Virus record (IMG/VR): IMGVR_UViG_3300034190_003093
Coordinates: 1 to 64,000 of that record
Direction: 5' to 3' (one strand)
DNA from: a virus
DNA length: 64,000 bases
This document shows, piece by piece, positions 15,303-23,573 of the stretch. Numbering within the stretch: the stretch's first letter is position 1; each line of letters begins with the position of its first letter. A program made the position numbers and the translations under genes. The notes under the pieces were generated by a model. That model saw only the letters and a program-made list of their open reading frames with translations, was not told where the DNA came from and did no database searches.

Positions 15303-16469
15303 ATGACAGTTAAACTTGAAACACGGGCAATGCCCAAGCGCAACCCTTTTAGCGTTGCCAAAATTCAAAACTTGATGGAACGTAGCCAAGATAAAGATTT
15401 GTATGAAGATCTTGAAACACGCATTGATCCAACAAAAACCCTTCCAACACAAAAACTTATCTCAGATGCAATCAATAGTCTGCGTAATCGTTGCAATGGC
15501 ACTTATGCAACTAAAGACTTTGGCGGCGTTGAGTTTGTAGCATTTGAATTGCTGGATATCAACATTGACAACCAACGTGATGTTGATTGGGATCACGTAG
15601 CACACATCATTGAATCGTTTGATCCTCGAGCAGTGCAAGTTGTAAACACCATCAAGTTGCCCAATGGGCGTTACAGTATCCCAGAGGGTCAGCACACAGC
15701 CGTGGCACTGTACATCCTGTGGAAAGCCGGCATGATTGAAAAAGATTTCACAGTTGCATGTAAGGTAATTGATGCTCTTGCAGTAGTTCCGGGCAGCAAT
15801 ACCAAGGGCGAAGCATTTGGCAACTTCTTGTTCCGTTTGATCAACTATAAAGGTCGTAAAGCTGTTGAACCTTACTTTATGCACAAAAGCCGTGTAAGTG
15901 GTGTACGCAATTATGGTAGCACACTTACAGAAGACTTGCACGCCGAGCGTATCCAGGCTGTGGTTGAACAGGCAAATATGTACACACGCCCAGCAGTCGA
16001 AGCACGTGGGCACGGCGCAAAGCCAGGCATGGTGACATACATTTCAGGTCTCAACCGAGTTGCCGAAATGGAAGGTGAGAACTTTGATAGCGCAATCCAC
16101 GATCTTGAATTTGCATTGAGCTTGCACGATCGTTATTTTGCAAATGAAAAAGGTGTCGACGGTGGCTTTATCCTAGCACTAGGTCGCTATGCTAAACTTG
16201 CACGTAAAAACAAAACAACTATCACACGTGAGTGGCAGGATGCACTGATGCAGTTCTTTAAAACTACATATGCAAGTCCAAGCAAGTTTCATAAACAAGC
16301 AAAGAATCGTTTGGAAAAGTTTAATCGTTCACATGACTTGCCAGGTGGTTGGAGTGACAATTGTTTGTTGAGCATTTTGATCTTAGACTTCTATGCGTAC
16401 TGTGATGCAAACGACTTGGACTTTCCAATCTTGCCAGATCAACACATCAACAAGTACAACGGTATTTAA
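15303..16469 (+). CDS. ParB/Srx-fold protein (388 aa)
   Basis: Residues about 90-150 read as a ParB-like N-terminal domain: DVDWDHVAHIIESFDP then IKLPNGRYSIPEGQHTAVAL, where EGQHT replaces the G-E-R-R / DGQHR motif. ParB-fold domains bind CTP, or act as nucleases or kinases in phages. The remaining 230 residues are helical and unassigned. Strong early promoter, so probably expressed soon after infection. A host-takeover or DNA-handling role is inference. Confidence 0.62.
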   Translation: MTVKLETRAMPKRNPFSVAKIQNLMERSQDKDLYEDLETRIDPTKTLPTQKLISDAINSLRNRCNGTYATKDFGGVEFVAFELLDINIDNQRDVDWDHVAHIIESFDPRAVQVVNTIKLPNGRYSIPEGQHTAVALYILWKAGMIEKDFTVACKVIDALAVVPGSNTKGEAFGNFLFRLINYKGRKAVEPYFMHKSRVSGVRNYGSTLTEDLHAERIQAVVEQANMYTRPAVEARGHGAKPGMVTYISGLNRVAEMEGENFDSAIHDLEFALSLHDRYFANEKGVDGGFILALGRYAKLARKNKTTITREWQDALMQFFKTTYASPSKFHKQAKNRLEKFNRSHDLPGGWSDNCLLSILILDFYAYCDANDLDFPILPDQHINKYNGI

Positions 16470-16470
16470 G

Positions 16471-16803
16471 ATGCGTTACTTGTACATATGGTCAAATCAT
16501 TTGGGACGCACGTGTTTTGGTATTACAAGTAATCCCGACAATCGCAAACGCAAGTACGAAGGGCACACAGGCTTTGAAGTTAACTGGACAAAACTATATG
16601 CAGGTCCTAGCAATCACATCGAAGACTTAGAAGATCGTATTAAAAGCGAATTTTGGGATCACTTGTTCTACACTACCACTGGCAAGTACGAATGGATACG
16701 TGAAGACATCAACACTGATCAAATAATACAATGGTTAGAATGGGAAGTTGACAACACTTACGAAAATGTTATAAATGAAGTTGATGTTACAACCAATACA
16801 TAG
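16471..16803 (+). CDS. GIY-YIG-like nuclease domain protein (110 aa)
   Basis: ATG at 16471 directly follows the ParB-fold gene; the longer frame from 16393 would lie inside it. The N-terminus YLYIWSN..GRTCFGIT fits the YIG/GIT strands of the GIY-YIG fold, then N..R...Y. Could be a small homing-type or repair nuclease. No partner domain. Converges with the next gene. Confidence 0.55.
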   Translation: MRYLYIWSNHLGRTCFGITSNPDNRKRKYEGHTGFEVNWTKLYAGPSNHIEDLEDRIKSEFWDHLFYTTTGKYEWIREDINTDQIIQWLEWEVDNTYENVINEVDVTTNT

Positions 16804-17011
16804 CAACTAGCATCGGTATTATAATTGCAAATTGAGGGAGAAAGTTCAGTATAAGAGCTTTCTCCTTCCATCTATATCCAACATAGATCCATCCTGTGGC
16901 ACCCACCATCTGTAATAAACTGTTCCAAGGCGTGATGCCTGCTACATGCAACACCATAGCACACAATATAGTTACGGCGCTAGCATACTTTACAAAAACT
17001 ATATGATTCAT
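16787..17011 (-). CDS. Three-helix membrane protein, paralog B (74 aa)
   Basis: Paralog of 13725-13982 through VGYRWKEKALILNF. Starts in an ATGA overlap with the 34-aa ORF. Function unknown. Confidence 0.6.
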   Translation of the reverse strand: MNHIVFVKYASAVTILCAMVLHVAGITPWNSLLQMVGATGWIYVGYRWKEKALILNFLPQFAIIIPMLVAMYWL

Positions 17012-17112
17012 AGTGCACCCCTGTGTGAGCTAGCTAGTTTAATAAGATCATCTAACTCAGTGTGCTCTACATAATGCATATACATTTGGATTGCTTCCAA
17101 ATATTTTAGCAT
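17008..17112 (-). CDS. 34-aa small protein
   Basis: MLKYLEAIQMYMHYVEH then TELDDLIKLASSHRGAL. Amphipathic helical composition, and its stop overlaps the next ATG (17008-17011). It overlaps the P-loop remnant in another frame. Either a true tiny gene or the shifted tail of that remnant. Confidence 0.4.
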   Translation of the reverse strand: MLKYLEAIQMYMHYVEHTELDDLIKLASSHRGAL

Positions 17113-17164
17113 ATAAGTGGTTGCCGCTACCCTGTGGCCCAACTGCTATTGTTAGTTGTTTCAT
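17057..17164 (-). pseudogene. N-terminal remnant of a P-loop (sulfotransferase/kinase-like) gene
   Basis: ATG at 17164 overlaps the oxygenase stop (ATGA). The frame gives MKQLTIAVGPQGSGNHLYAK and stops after 35 residues. GPQGSGNH is a nucleotide/PAPS-binding loop of the kind that starts sulfotransferase-like phage proteins normally 150-250 aa long. The rest is missing and the downstream coding continues in another frame, so I read it as a truncated gene. An intact relative may be the protein at 21336-21881. Confidence 0.5.
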
Positions 17165-17832
17165 ACCTCAATTTGAAGATCATAGTGCGAGAACAGCATG
17201 TGCATTTCTGTTGTTGCTACACCTGTTACTAGTAAGGTACAACGTGGACTTCTGCCTGCGTTTGCTGTACAATGTGGCGAATTAAACCAATCAAAACTGT
17301 AAATCTCGCCTGCACGATACCCTGTGTGAACTTGGTTGCCGTACTGTAAGAAGTGACCGGGTTCCCAATCGTTTAACATAACCATAAATCGATAAACACT
17401 CTTAGGATCTGCTTTATTCCATTTTTCTAATTTATCAACATGCAAGTTCCACACTTGTCCGGGCATCTGCACATGGACTCGGCGCTGTACATCTCTATCA
17501 TCGCCTGGTAGTAAGTGTAGCGCATCAGTCATACGCTGGAAAACAGGTTCAATTGCATAGTCTAGTTTGGTTAAAACCAAGTCAGCAGGCGCACCAGTAT
17601 TGATCAAATCTAGTTCTTCTGCTTCAATGTCTTCACTGCCGTTTGGATTATCAATTGGATTGCGTGTGCGCCAAGTAATGTCGTTACTTTTTTCAACTGT
17701 TCTATCCAGTGCTTCTTTCCAATCACCTGTGAACTTGCCCACATAGCGCATACTGTCATAAGCAGGGTCATGCTTAAATGCATCATAGTGATAGTTGTTG
17801 CGTGGAGCAGTTTTTTCCCAATTGCTTTCCAT
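17161..17832 (-). CDS. 2OG-Fe(II) oxygenase (paralog 2)
   Basis: 223 aa. Iron ligands read as H131-x-D133 (LHVDKLEKW) and H187 (SPHCTAN), with R197 for 2-oxoglutarate. It shares the DWEPGH and H..AN.G..R......TG blocks with the oxygenase at 305-832 but has an extra 50-residue N-terminus. AAGGAATAAACAGCA precedes the ATG. Substrate unknown. Confidence 0.75.
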   Translation of the reverse strand: MESNWEKTAPRNNYHYDAFKHDPAYDSMRYVGKFTGDWKEALDRTVEKSNDITWRTRNPIDNPNGSEDIEAEELDLINTGAPADLVLTKLDYAIEPVFQRMTDALHLLPGDDRDVQRRVHVQMPGQVWNLHVDKLEKWNKADPKSVYRFMVMLNDWEPGHFLQYGNQVHTGYRAGEIYSFDWFNSPHCTANAGRSPRCTLLVTGVATTEMHMLFSHYDLQIEV

Positions 17833-17849
17833 TGCTGTTTATTCCTTTT

Positions 17850-17893
17850 AAAAATGTGTGTGTGTGTGGAAGAGCCAAATACCCTTCCACACA
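17850..17893 (-). terminator. Intrinsic terminator of the tct operon
   Basis: Minus strand: TGTGTGGAAG, 11-base loop, CTTCCACACA (perfect 10 bp, 17863-17893), then a CA repeat and TTTTT. Lies 25 bases after the tctC stop. Confidence 0.65.
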
Positions 17894-17917
17894 TTAGTCA
17901 TCTACTTATTAATAGCT

Positions 17918-18970
17918 TTACGGAAATAGATTTTCTTTGAGTATTGAGTTAAGTCCCAATGCTTCTTTGTTGAATTTTACCAAGTTGCGTAGTGCATCTT
18001 CTGTGATAAATGTCATTAGTGTGTCACGCATTTGGTCGCCACGCTCACCAATAAACCATTCGTACTTGCCGTTTTTAGCTTCAATAACTGCCATTGACTC
18101 TGGGTCGTTTGCCATTTTGTTCATTGCTGCTACCAAGCGATCACGCAATTCTGGATTACCTTTGTTGACCCAAATTGCTTTTTGTAGACCATCACGGAAT
18201 GATTTAACTAATACATACGCATCGTAAAACTCGCCGCTTGCTTCTACGCCCCAACGCTCTTTAAACTTGATTTCAAATTGGTAACCTGGGAAGTTTGGAT
18301 CATCTACGTGCTTGCCTGTAGCTGGATCAAGCAAACCATGGTGAAACCAAAGTTCTGCATTTTCGTCTGGTGCAATGTGGATTTGGTATGTAGCCGGATT
18401 TTCACGTGAACCTGTTAAGTCGCCACGTTTAAATGCAAGACGGCGTTCTCCGCCACTCATACCTTTAACCCATTTAAAGTTTTCACCAAAGCAAGTAATA
18501 TACTCATCAACGGATTTATCTGGGCCACATGTCATCATTGCCATAGCAAATGCTTCTGGGACAGCACCACTTGTGCCAGCAAAGATTGCTTTATCCATGT
18601 CTGCGCCTTTAACTTTGCCCATGATAATGTTCAAGTTCATAAGACCAATTGAATCATAGTCGGCATAGTTGTAGTCAACTTCTTCTTGCAAGAAGCTTAC
18701 ACCGTTACCGCCATGCGTAACAACAATTGTGTTTTCGTCAAAACGTAGATCGTTATGCCAAGCATTGATACCCGGAATGTCTCGTGCGCCCGGAATGTTG
18801 CGAAGAACAATACGCTCACCTAGATGCTTTGAAAGCTCTTTCATAATGATTTCAGTCCAAACAGTTGTGCCACCGCCTGGTTTTTGCGGGTTTACCACTG
18901 TAATATCAGCTGTTGCTGTGGTTGCTGCAAGTGCAAATACTGCGCCTGCTAGTAGTGTTTTAATTGGCAT
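17918..18970 (-). CDS. tctC: TctC-like periplasmic solute-binding protein
   Basis: 350 aa, slightly longer than usual. Signal peptide (MPIKTLLAGAVFALA..), cleavage after ATA, mature start DITVVNPQKPGGGT. TctC/Bug proteins capture carboxylates in the periplasm and hand them to TctA/TctB. The fold cues are the GGG loop after the first strand, RNIPGARDIPGINAW and later IWVNKGNPELRDRL. AGGAG precedes the ATG. It follows tctA by 9 bases. The ligand cannot be told. Confidence 0.82.
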   Translation of the reverse strand: MPIKTLLAGAVFALAATTATADITVVNPQKPGGGTTVWTEIIMKELSKHLGERIVLRNIPGARDIPGINAWHNDLRFDENTIVVTHGGNGVSFLQEEVDYNYADYDSIGLMNLNIIMGKVKGADMDKAIFAGTSGAVPEAFAMAMMTCGPDKSVDEYITCFGENFKWVKGMSGGERRLAFKRGDLTGSRENPATYQIHIAPDENAELWFHHGLLDPATGKHVDDPNFPGYQFEIKFKERWGVEASGEFYDAYVLVKSFRDGLQKAIWVNKGNPELRDRLVAAMNKMANDPESMAVIEAKNGKYEWFIGERGDQMRDTLMTFITEDALRNLVKFNKEALGLNSILKENLFP

Positions 18971-18979
18971 GTTTTTCTC

Positions 18980-20518
18980 CTATACGAAATCAATTTTTGC
19001 TTTGTTAAAAAATATTCCCCATATTGCAGCCGCTATTGCTAGTGCAATAAATGCTGCTGGGAAGGGTTCAAGTAATAAATCTTCCCATCCGTAACCGAAT
19101 GTGTTGAATTGTACCCAACTTGCTTCAAGTCTATGTGATAAGATAAATCCAATTAGGAAACTTATACGACTGAATTTAAAATACTTCATACCTAGTCCAG
19201 CCACGCAACACATAGCAAACATAAGATAATCATCAATGAATCCTGTGTACTGTGATGTAGTCCATACTAGACTTGCCATAATAGGCCAGAAGTAATATTT
19301 GAATGGAATATTGGTAATGTAAACTGCATAACGAATGAATCCGTAACTAATTGGCAGAATAATTATCAAGCTCCACAGATAACTGCTCAGTAAGTGGTCA
19401 AAGAACACGCCGTCTGCTAGCACTGCTGGGCTACCTAATTCAAGCCCAACATACATAAGCAAGCCCATTACAATAACTTCAAACGGTGCACCCGGAATAC
19501 CAAACAAAATAGTAGGAACATAACTGGTAGCCTTTTGTGCATTGTTGGCACCTTCGCATCCAATTACACCTTGTACATTACCTTGTCCTACTGGGTACCC
19601 TTCGCCATTGTAATCGTCAACCTCACCTTTTGTTTTTTTGCGTGACAGTGCAACTGTTTGACTATATGCAAACCAATCTGCAATGTTGCCGCCGATGCCA
19701 GGCACTAGTCCTACAAAACCGCCGATGAATCCACCACGCAGTCCGTCCCAACGATATTTCCAAGTGTCCTTGATACCTTGCCACAACTGGTTGAGAATAT
19801 CACCTTTAGTTAAACTAACCTTTGTGGCTTTCATTCTGTATGCACTTACTAGTTCTGGAAATGCTAGTACACCTGCCATCACTGGAATCATTTGAATTCC
19901 ATTTTCGATATAGTCCCAGTCAGTAAAGTAAACACGCCATGTGTCAAAGTCAAAGTTTGGTATTACTGTAATCCAACGCTGTGCTGCGGTGTCTGGGTCC
20001 ATACCCACTAGTCCTAACACAACCCCCGCTACAAGCGCAAAGATGCCACGGATCCAGTATTTGCTGCTAATAAAAATAACACATGTCATTGCAAACAACA
20101 AAAATGCAAACATTTCAGTAGTGCCAAAATACAGTACAATTTTAGTATAATATGGTAGAAACAAAAATACCAGCAATCCCCAAATCAAACCGTTTACCCA
20201 ACTTGTACTAATTGCTGCACTAAGTGCTCGTGCCGCTTGTCCCCGTCTACTCATTGGAAATCCATCCACCATAGTAGCCGCTGCGCCACCTGCTCCCGGA
20301 ACGTTCATTACAACACCGCAAAATGTATCACCGATGCTGCTAGTAACAACTACTGCGGTTGTAAACACTACTAGCATGTAAGGATCATGGAAATACGTAA
20401 CAAAACTGTACACAGCAATCAGCCCTGTGGTTGCACCAGCAACTGGTATTAATCCTACAAAAAATCCATAGAACACTCCTAACATTAATACTATAATATA
20501 TAAGTCAAGAAAATACAT
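18980..20518 (-). CDS. tctA: TctA-like large membrane subunit
   Basis: 512 aa, full family length, with about 11-12 hydrophobic segments. Family motifs: GLIPVAGATTGL near the N-terminus, VMNVPGAGGAA then GFPMSRRGQAARALSAA, and GLVPGIGGNIADW in the second half. TctA is the large subunit of tripartite tricarboxylate transporters. No TctB (four-helix small subunit) gene is nearby, so it would use a host TctB or work without it. Transcribed ahead of tctC. Confidence 0.88.
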   Translation of the reverse strand: MYFLDLYIIVLMLGVFYGFFVGLIPVAGATTGLIAVYSFVTYFHDPYMLVVFTTAVVVTSSIGDTFCGVVMNVPGAGGAAATMVDGFPMSRRGQAARALSAAISTSWVNGLIWGLLVFLFLPYYTKIVLYFGTTEMFAFLLFAMTCVIFISSKYWIRGIFALVAGVVLGLVGMDPDTAAQRWITVIPNFDFDTWRVYFTDWDYIENGIQMIPVMAGVLAFPELVSAYRMKATKVSLTKGDILNQLWQGIKDTWKYRWDGLRGGFIGGFVGLVPGIGGNIADWFAYSQTVALSRKKTKGEVDDYNGEGYPVGQGNVQGVIGCEGANNAQKATSYVPTILFGIPGAPFEVIVMGLLMYVGLELGSPAVLADGVFFDHLLSSYLWSLIIILPISYGFIRYAVYITNIPFKYYFWPIMASLVWTTSQYTGFIDDYLMFAMCCVAGLGMKYFKFSRISFLIGFILSHRLEASWVQFNTFGYGWEDLLLEPFPAAFIALAIAAAIWGIFFNKAKIDFV

Positions 20519-20535
20519 AGTGCAGCCTTCATAGG

Positions 20536-20568
20536 AAAAATCTGGCTAATCTCAATGAGACTAGTCAG
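20536..20568 (-). terminator. Intrinsic terminator/possible attenuator just upstream of tctA
   Basis: Minus strand: CTGACTAGTCTC, loop ATT, GAGATTAGCCAG (12 bp with one A/C mismatch and one G-U), then ATTTTT. It ends only 17 bases before the tctA ATG, so it either ends the upstream methyltransferase transcript or attenuates tctA. Confidence 0.6.
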
Positions 20569-20608
20569 AGACAGACGATTACTCGCCCGAGTTAAAAATT
20601 ATTGGGAT

Positions 20609-20650
20609 AGAAAAAGCTGAACTTCTTTACATTCGAGCGTTAGCTTTTCT
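20609..20650 (-). promoter_or_regulatory. Leader hairpin upstream of tctA
   Basis: Minus-strand AGAAAAGCT and AGCTTTTTCT pair across about 23 bases; a second mini-hairpin (ACTC-GGGC-GAGT) lies between it and the terminator. Together they make a structured 140-base leader. Confidence 0.4.
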
Positions 20651-20658
20651 TGTTAAAT

Positions 20659-21339
20659 TTATTTAGTACGCCAGACAAAGTACAGTCGATTTTTATGACT
20701 ATCGGTTCTTAAATCAAGAATATCAACGTTTAATTGTGTAGCACAGTTAACTACAAAGTTGCTATCCCATGGATAAAATGATATCCAGTTTGATTCATCC
20801 TTGTGGTGCGGCAAGCCAGGGTTTGCTCTAAAGAACATAATCGCACCTGGGTTGCACAAGTTTACTGCATGTTCTAGTTCTGCAAAAACTTTATCTGTGC
20901 TGCCAAAGTTGATTGATCCCAGTGCTAGCACTACATCATATTTTTCTTGCGGGTGATGATCCAGCAATTTAACAGTCAAATCAGCAGCATCATTGTAGGG
21001 GTCAATACCTATAATATTATCAATCTTGTGTTTGAACTCGTGATAGCCACATCCGATGTCTAGTACTTTGCGTGGTTTTAGTTTGTTAACTTCGTCAATT
21101 AATGCTGGGCCGCTGTACTTATATTTTGACATTTCGCCTTGCCAGTGATTTCTAAAGTATTCGTCCAGCACTTTGTCGTCAATTCGATCAACCAGCTCGC
21201 CGATATTATTATAATCTACACTGTCGAGTGAAACATTGAATGTACCCTGGATAGCCTGATGCAGTGTGTTTTTGTTGCGCAACAACTGCGGACTAGTATG
21301 CAGCATTTGCTCCAGTTTATTTAAGATTTTATGATTCAT
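20659..21339 (-). CDS. Class I SAM-dependent methyltransferase-like protein
   Basis: 226 aa. Motif I is VLDIGCGYHEF (about 91-101), motif II IIGIDPY, and a motif IV-like VVLALGSINFG. Starts in an ATGA overlap with the sulfotransferase-like gene. C-terminal half has FFRANPGLPHH. Target unknown: a small molecule, glycan or protein are all possible. Confidence 0.7.
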   Translation of the reverse strand: MNHKILNKLEQMLHTSPQLLRNKNTLHQAIQGTFNVSLDSVDYNNIGELVDRIDDKVLDEYFRNHWQGEMSKYKYSGPALIDEVNKLKPRKVLDIGCGYHEFKHKIDNIIGIDPYNDAADLTVKLLDHHPQEKYDVVLALGSINFGSTDKVFAELEHAVNLCNPGAIMFFRANPGLPHHKDESNWISFYPWDSNFVVNCATQLNVDILDLRTDSHKNRLYFVWRTK

Positions 21340-21881
21340 TGAATGCCTTTTAGCGTGGTCATGAGGATGTCGCTGTGTTTTTTATGTTGTGCCCATTGTA
21401 ACTTATGTTGGCGAGCAAAGTCAAGTATTAATTTGTTCTGTTGATGAATCTGAACAGCCATAGTTGATTCATTTTGGTACCAATCATAGTTTGGGTATGT
21501 GATATCAAATCCGCCGGCTTGTAACCACCATTGCATGCTAGCAGGACCTGGCCGATACACAAGTGTTATCCAAGCATCCGGGTAGCGTTCAACAATCTCG
21601 TCGAAATAATAAGGCCATTCGTGGCTCATTAATAACTTAATGCCGCCGGCTTTTGAAAATGGTGCATCCAAGTTATACTCATCTAAGTCGGTATTGAATT
21701 CCATGCCCGTGCCAAAGTATGCATCCTTGTGTCCAGAAAAGTCACCATGTGTGTACACACGATGTGGTGCCCTGTCTGATGTGTTGTATTCTGGATTTAG
21801 TTTGATTTCTTGTGCTATTCCACTCCAGCGACTGCCGGGCACACCTGTGAAAAACTCATACTTGGGTAAAGATGTTGTCAT
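21336..21881 (-). CDS. Sulfotransferase-like P-loop protein (181 aa)
   Basis: N-terminal FFTGVPGSRWSGIAQ reads as a 5'-PSB loop (PAPS-binding) of sulfotransferases; later ITLVYRPGP fits a 3'-PB region. Sulfotransferase-like proteins are frequent in marine phages and their substrates are unknown. Coupled to the methyltransferase by overlap, suggesting the two modify the same compound. Confidence 0.5.
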   Translation of the reverse strand: MTTSLPKYEFFTGVPGSRWSGIAQEIKLNPEYNTSDRAPHRVYTHGDFSGHKDAYFGTGMEFNTDLDEYNLDAPFSKAGGIKLLMSHEWPYYFDEIVERYPDAWITLVYRPGPASMQWWLQAGGFDITYPNYDWYQNESTMAVQIHQQNKLILDFARQHKLQWAQHKKHSDILMTTLKGIQ

Positions 21882-21938
21882 ACATTTAATTATCTGTAAA
21901 ATATACTCAAGAAAAATAAACTTTTTGGCATTTAGAGG

Positions 21939-21967
21939 TTGACCTTTTCTTTAGTTTCGGTTATAGT
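21939..21967 (+). promoter_or_regulatory. Sigma-70-like early promoter, TTGACC type
   Basis: TTGACC at 21939-21944, 17-base spacer with GTTTCGG, TATAGT at 21962-21967. Same GGTTGACCTTTT start as 23625, 24055 and 24352. Drives sleB and the beta-barrel gene. Confidence 0.75.
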
Positions 21968-22002
21968 ATAACTACAAAGAGAATAAAAAACAGGAGCAAA
22001 CA

Positions 22003-22470
22003 ATGTTAGCAGAAGCAATCATAAGTTTAACAGTAGCCTTTAGCAGCCCAGCAGAGCACGAGTGTCTTGCCAAGAATATTTACTTTGAAGCACGTAACCA
22101 AAGCGTGGCAGGAAAAGTAGCAGTATCACATGTGGTGTTTAATCGTGTCAACAGCAAGCGTTTTCCAGATACAATTTGCGGCGTGGTGTACCAAGGTGTA
22201 AAAAACAAAGACGGATCAATGAAACGCCATATGTGCCAGTTTAGTTGGTATTGCGATGGACTTAGTGATGCTCCTAAAGATCAAGAAGCATGGGAAGCTG
22301 CACAAGTGTTGGCATCAGAAGCATTGGTATTACACCAGCAAGGATACGATGGCACAGATGGGTCCATGTGGTATCATGCCAAGAATGTCAAACCAAACTG
22401 GCGCCCAGACTTTAACTTTGTTGGGCAAATTGATGACCACTTGTTTTATAGAGAGAAAAAACGCAAATGA
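22003..22470 (+). CDS. SleB/CwlJ-type cell-wall hydrolase
   Basis: 155 aa. The Hydrolase_2 domain fills the protein: catalytic Glu in NIYFEARNQ (E29), then GKVAVSHVVFNRV, C..QFSWYCDG and MWYHAKNVKPNW. The domain hydrolyses peptidoglycan. A hydrophobic N-terminus (MLAEAIISLTVAFSS) may be a signal peptide. Unlike the endolysin at 53470 it is behind an early-type promoter and overlaps a beta-barrel gene, which suggests envelope remodelling rather than final lysis. Confidence 0.85.
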   Translation: MLAEAIISLTVAFSSPAEHECLAKNIYFEARNQSVAGKVAVSHVVFNRVNSKRFPDTICGVVYQGVKNKDGSMKRHMCQFSWYCDGLSDAPKDQEAWEAAQVLASEALVLHQQGYDGTDGSMWYHAKNVKPNWRPDFNFVGQIDDHLFYREKKRK

Positions 22471-23156
22471 AATCGCACTTAACAGCCGTTGCACTAGCGT
22501 TTGGCACACCGAGTACCGCGGCTGATACTTCGCAGTACTTTGTTGAACTATACGATTACAAGTATACCGAGCCGGGTTTAATGTCCAAGGCTTCGTCATA
22601 CGGATTTGCTGGCATTGGATATCAAGATTACAAGTCTCGATATCAAAACGGATTTGTTGGCAATGCAAAGTATTTTGTCGGCACAACAGACTATACGTCG
22701 AGTAATACTGGCAAAACTAAAAATGACCTCACAACAGGTCTGTCGGGCGAAATATCATACAAATATAATTCTTTTTATATCGGGCTAGGCTTTCGGCAGC
22801 TAAATGATCGTTGGGGCGGCAAACAATCATCTACTGGACACTTCACATACAACAGAAGGTCGCAGTATCTATACGCACCGCTTGGCAATATAATATACAA
22901 CAACCGTGGTGGGTATTTCAAATATCAAGTTAACTATCTAATCAGTGGTAACCAAACTAGTTACATAACCCAAGCAGGCTATTCTCAAACAACTAATACC
23001 CAAGACAGTGGCTATGGAGTTGAATTAGAATGGTTGCCCAATCACAACTATGGTGTGTTTGCCACGCACTGGAACATTGCCGATTCATCTGTTAACAACG
23101 GATTGTATGAACCGCAAAACACTACCACCGAGTTTGGTTTTAAATTATTGTTCTAA
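22467..23156 (+). CDS. Outer-membrane beta-barrel protein
   Basis: 229 aa. Signal peptide (cleavage near TAADT). The body is alternating strands rich in Tyr/Gly (FVELYDYKY, GGYFKYQVNYLISG, AGYSQTTN), about 8-10 strands, and ends FGFKLLF with a terminal Phe, the BAM recognition signal. Starts in an ATGA overlap with sleB. Phage-encoded barrels such as Lom alter the cell surface; blocking superinfection is the likeliest role but is inference. Confidence 0.78.
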   Translation: MKSHLTAVALAFGTPSTAADTSQYFVELYDYKYTEPGLMSKASSYGFAGIGYQDYKSRYQNGFVGNAKYFVGTTDYTSSNTGKTKNDLTTGLSGEISYKYNSFYIGLGFRQLNDRWGGKQSSTGHFTYNRRSQYLYAPLGNIIYNNRGGYFKYQVNYLISGNQTSYITQAGYSQTTNTQDSGYGVELEWLPNHNYGVFATHWNIADSSVNNGLYEPQNTTTEFGFKLLF

Positions 23157-23186
23157 CCGAAATCATCAAAACGGACAATGTTGGGT

Positions 23187-23215
23187 TTGACAACTTGGTC
23201 GTTTGATGCTACACT
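23187..23215 (+). promoter_or_regulatory. Sigma-70-like promoter
   Basis: TTGACA at 23187-23192, 17-base spacer, TACACT at 23210-23215. The leader has GTTAG-AAAA-CTAAC. Drives the wHTH gene. Confidence 0.65.
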
Positions 23216-23269
23216 GTTTGCATGTTGTTAGAAAACTAACAGCGAAATCACAATTGGAGACAAATTAAT

Positions 23270-23548
23270 ATGACAACCACAACTACCACAACAAAGCAAG
23301 ATAAAGTACTTAATGCACTTATGGCTGGTGAGCAACTCACAGGCAAGCAAATTTCAGCACGCTTCGGCGTAGGTAATGCTCGTGCAACTGTATCAGCATT
23401 GCGCATGAAAGGCTTTGCTATCTATGCTAACGAGTCAACAGACACTAAGGGTCGTGTGAAAATCAAGTATCGCTTGGGTCGCCCATCTCGTGCTGTTGTT
23501 GCTGCTGGTTACAAAGCACTTGCGGCTGCATCACGTGCCGCAGCCTAA
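23270..23548 (+). CDS. Winged-helix DNA-binding protein (92 aa)
   Basis: After a run of seven Thr, residues 10-60 form a helix-turn-helix: VLNALMAGEQLTGKQISARF then GNARATVSALRMKGFAIY, where the second helix and wing are typical. The C-terminus is basic and Ala-rich. Own promoter and strong terminator make it a single-gene unit; an abundant early regulator or nucleoid protein is plausible. Confidence 0.75.
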   Translation: MTTTTTTTKQDKVLNALMAGEQLTGKQISARFGVGNARATVSALRMKGFAIYANESTDTKGRVKIKYRLGRPSRAVVAAGYKALAAASRAAA

Positions 23549-23573
23549 ACTTTAACAGTTTAAATTTACAACT

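Noticed and set aside
20600-20655. tRNA upstream of tctA
   Set aside because: ATTCGAG recalls a T-loop but its flanks do not pair and no acceptor or anticodon stem can be drawn.
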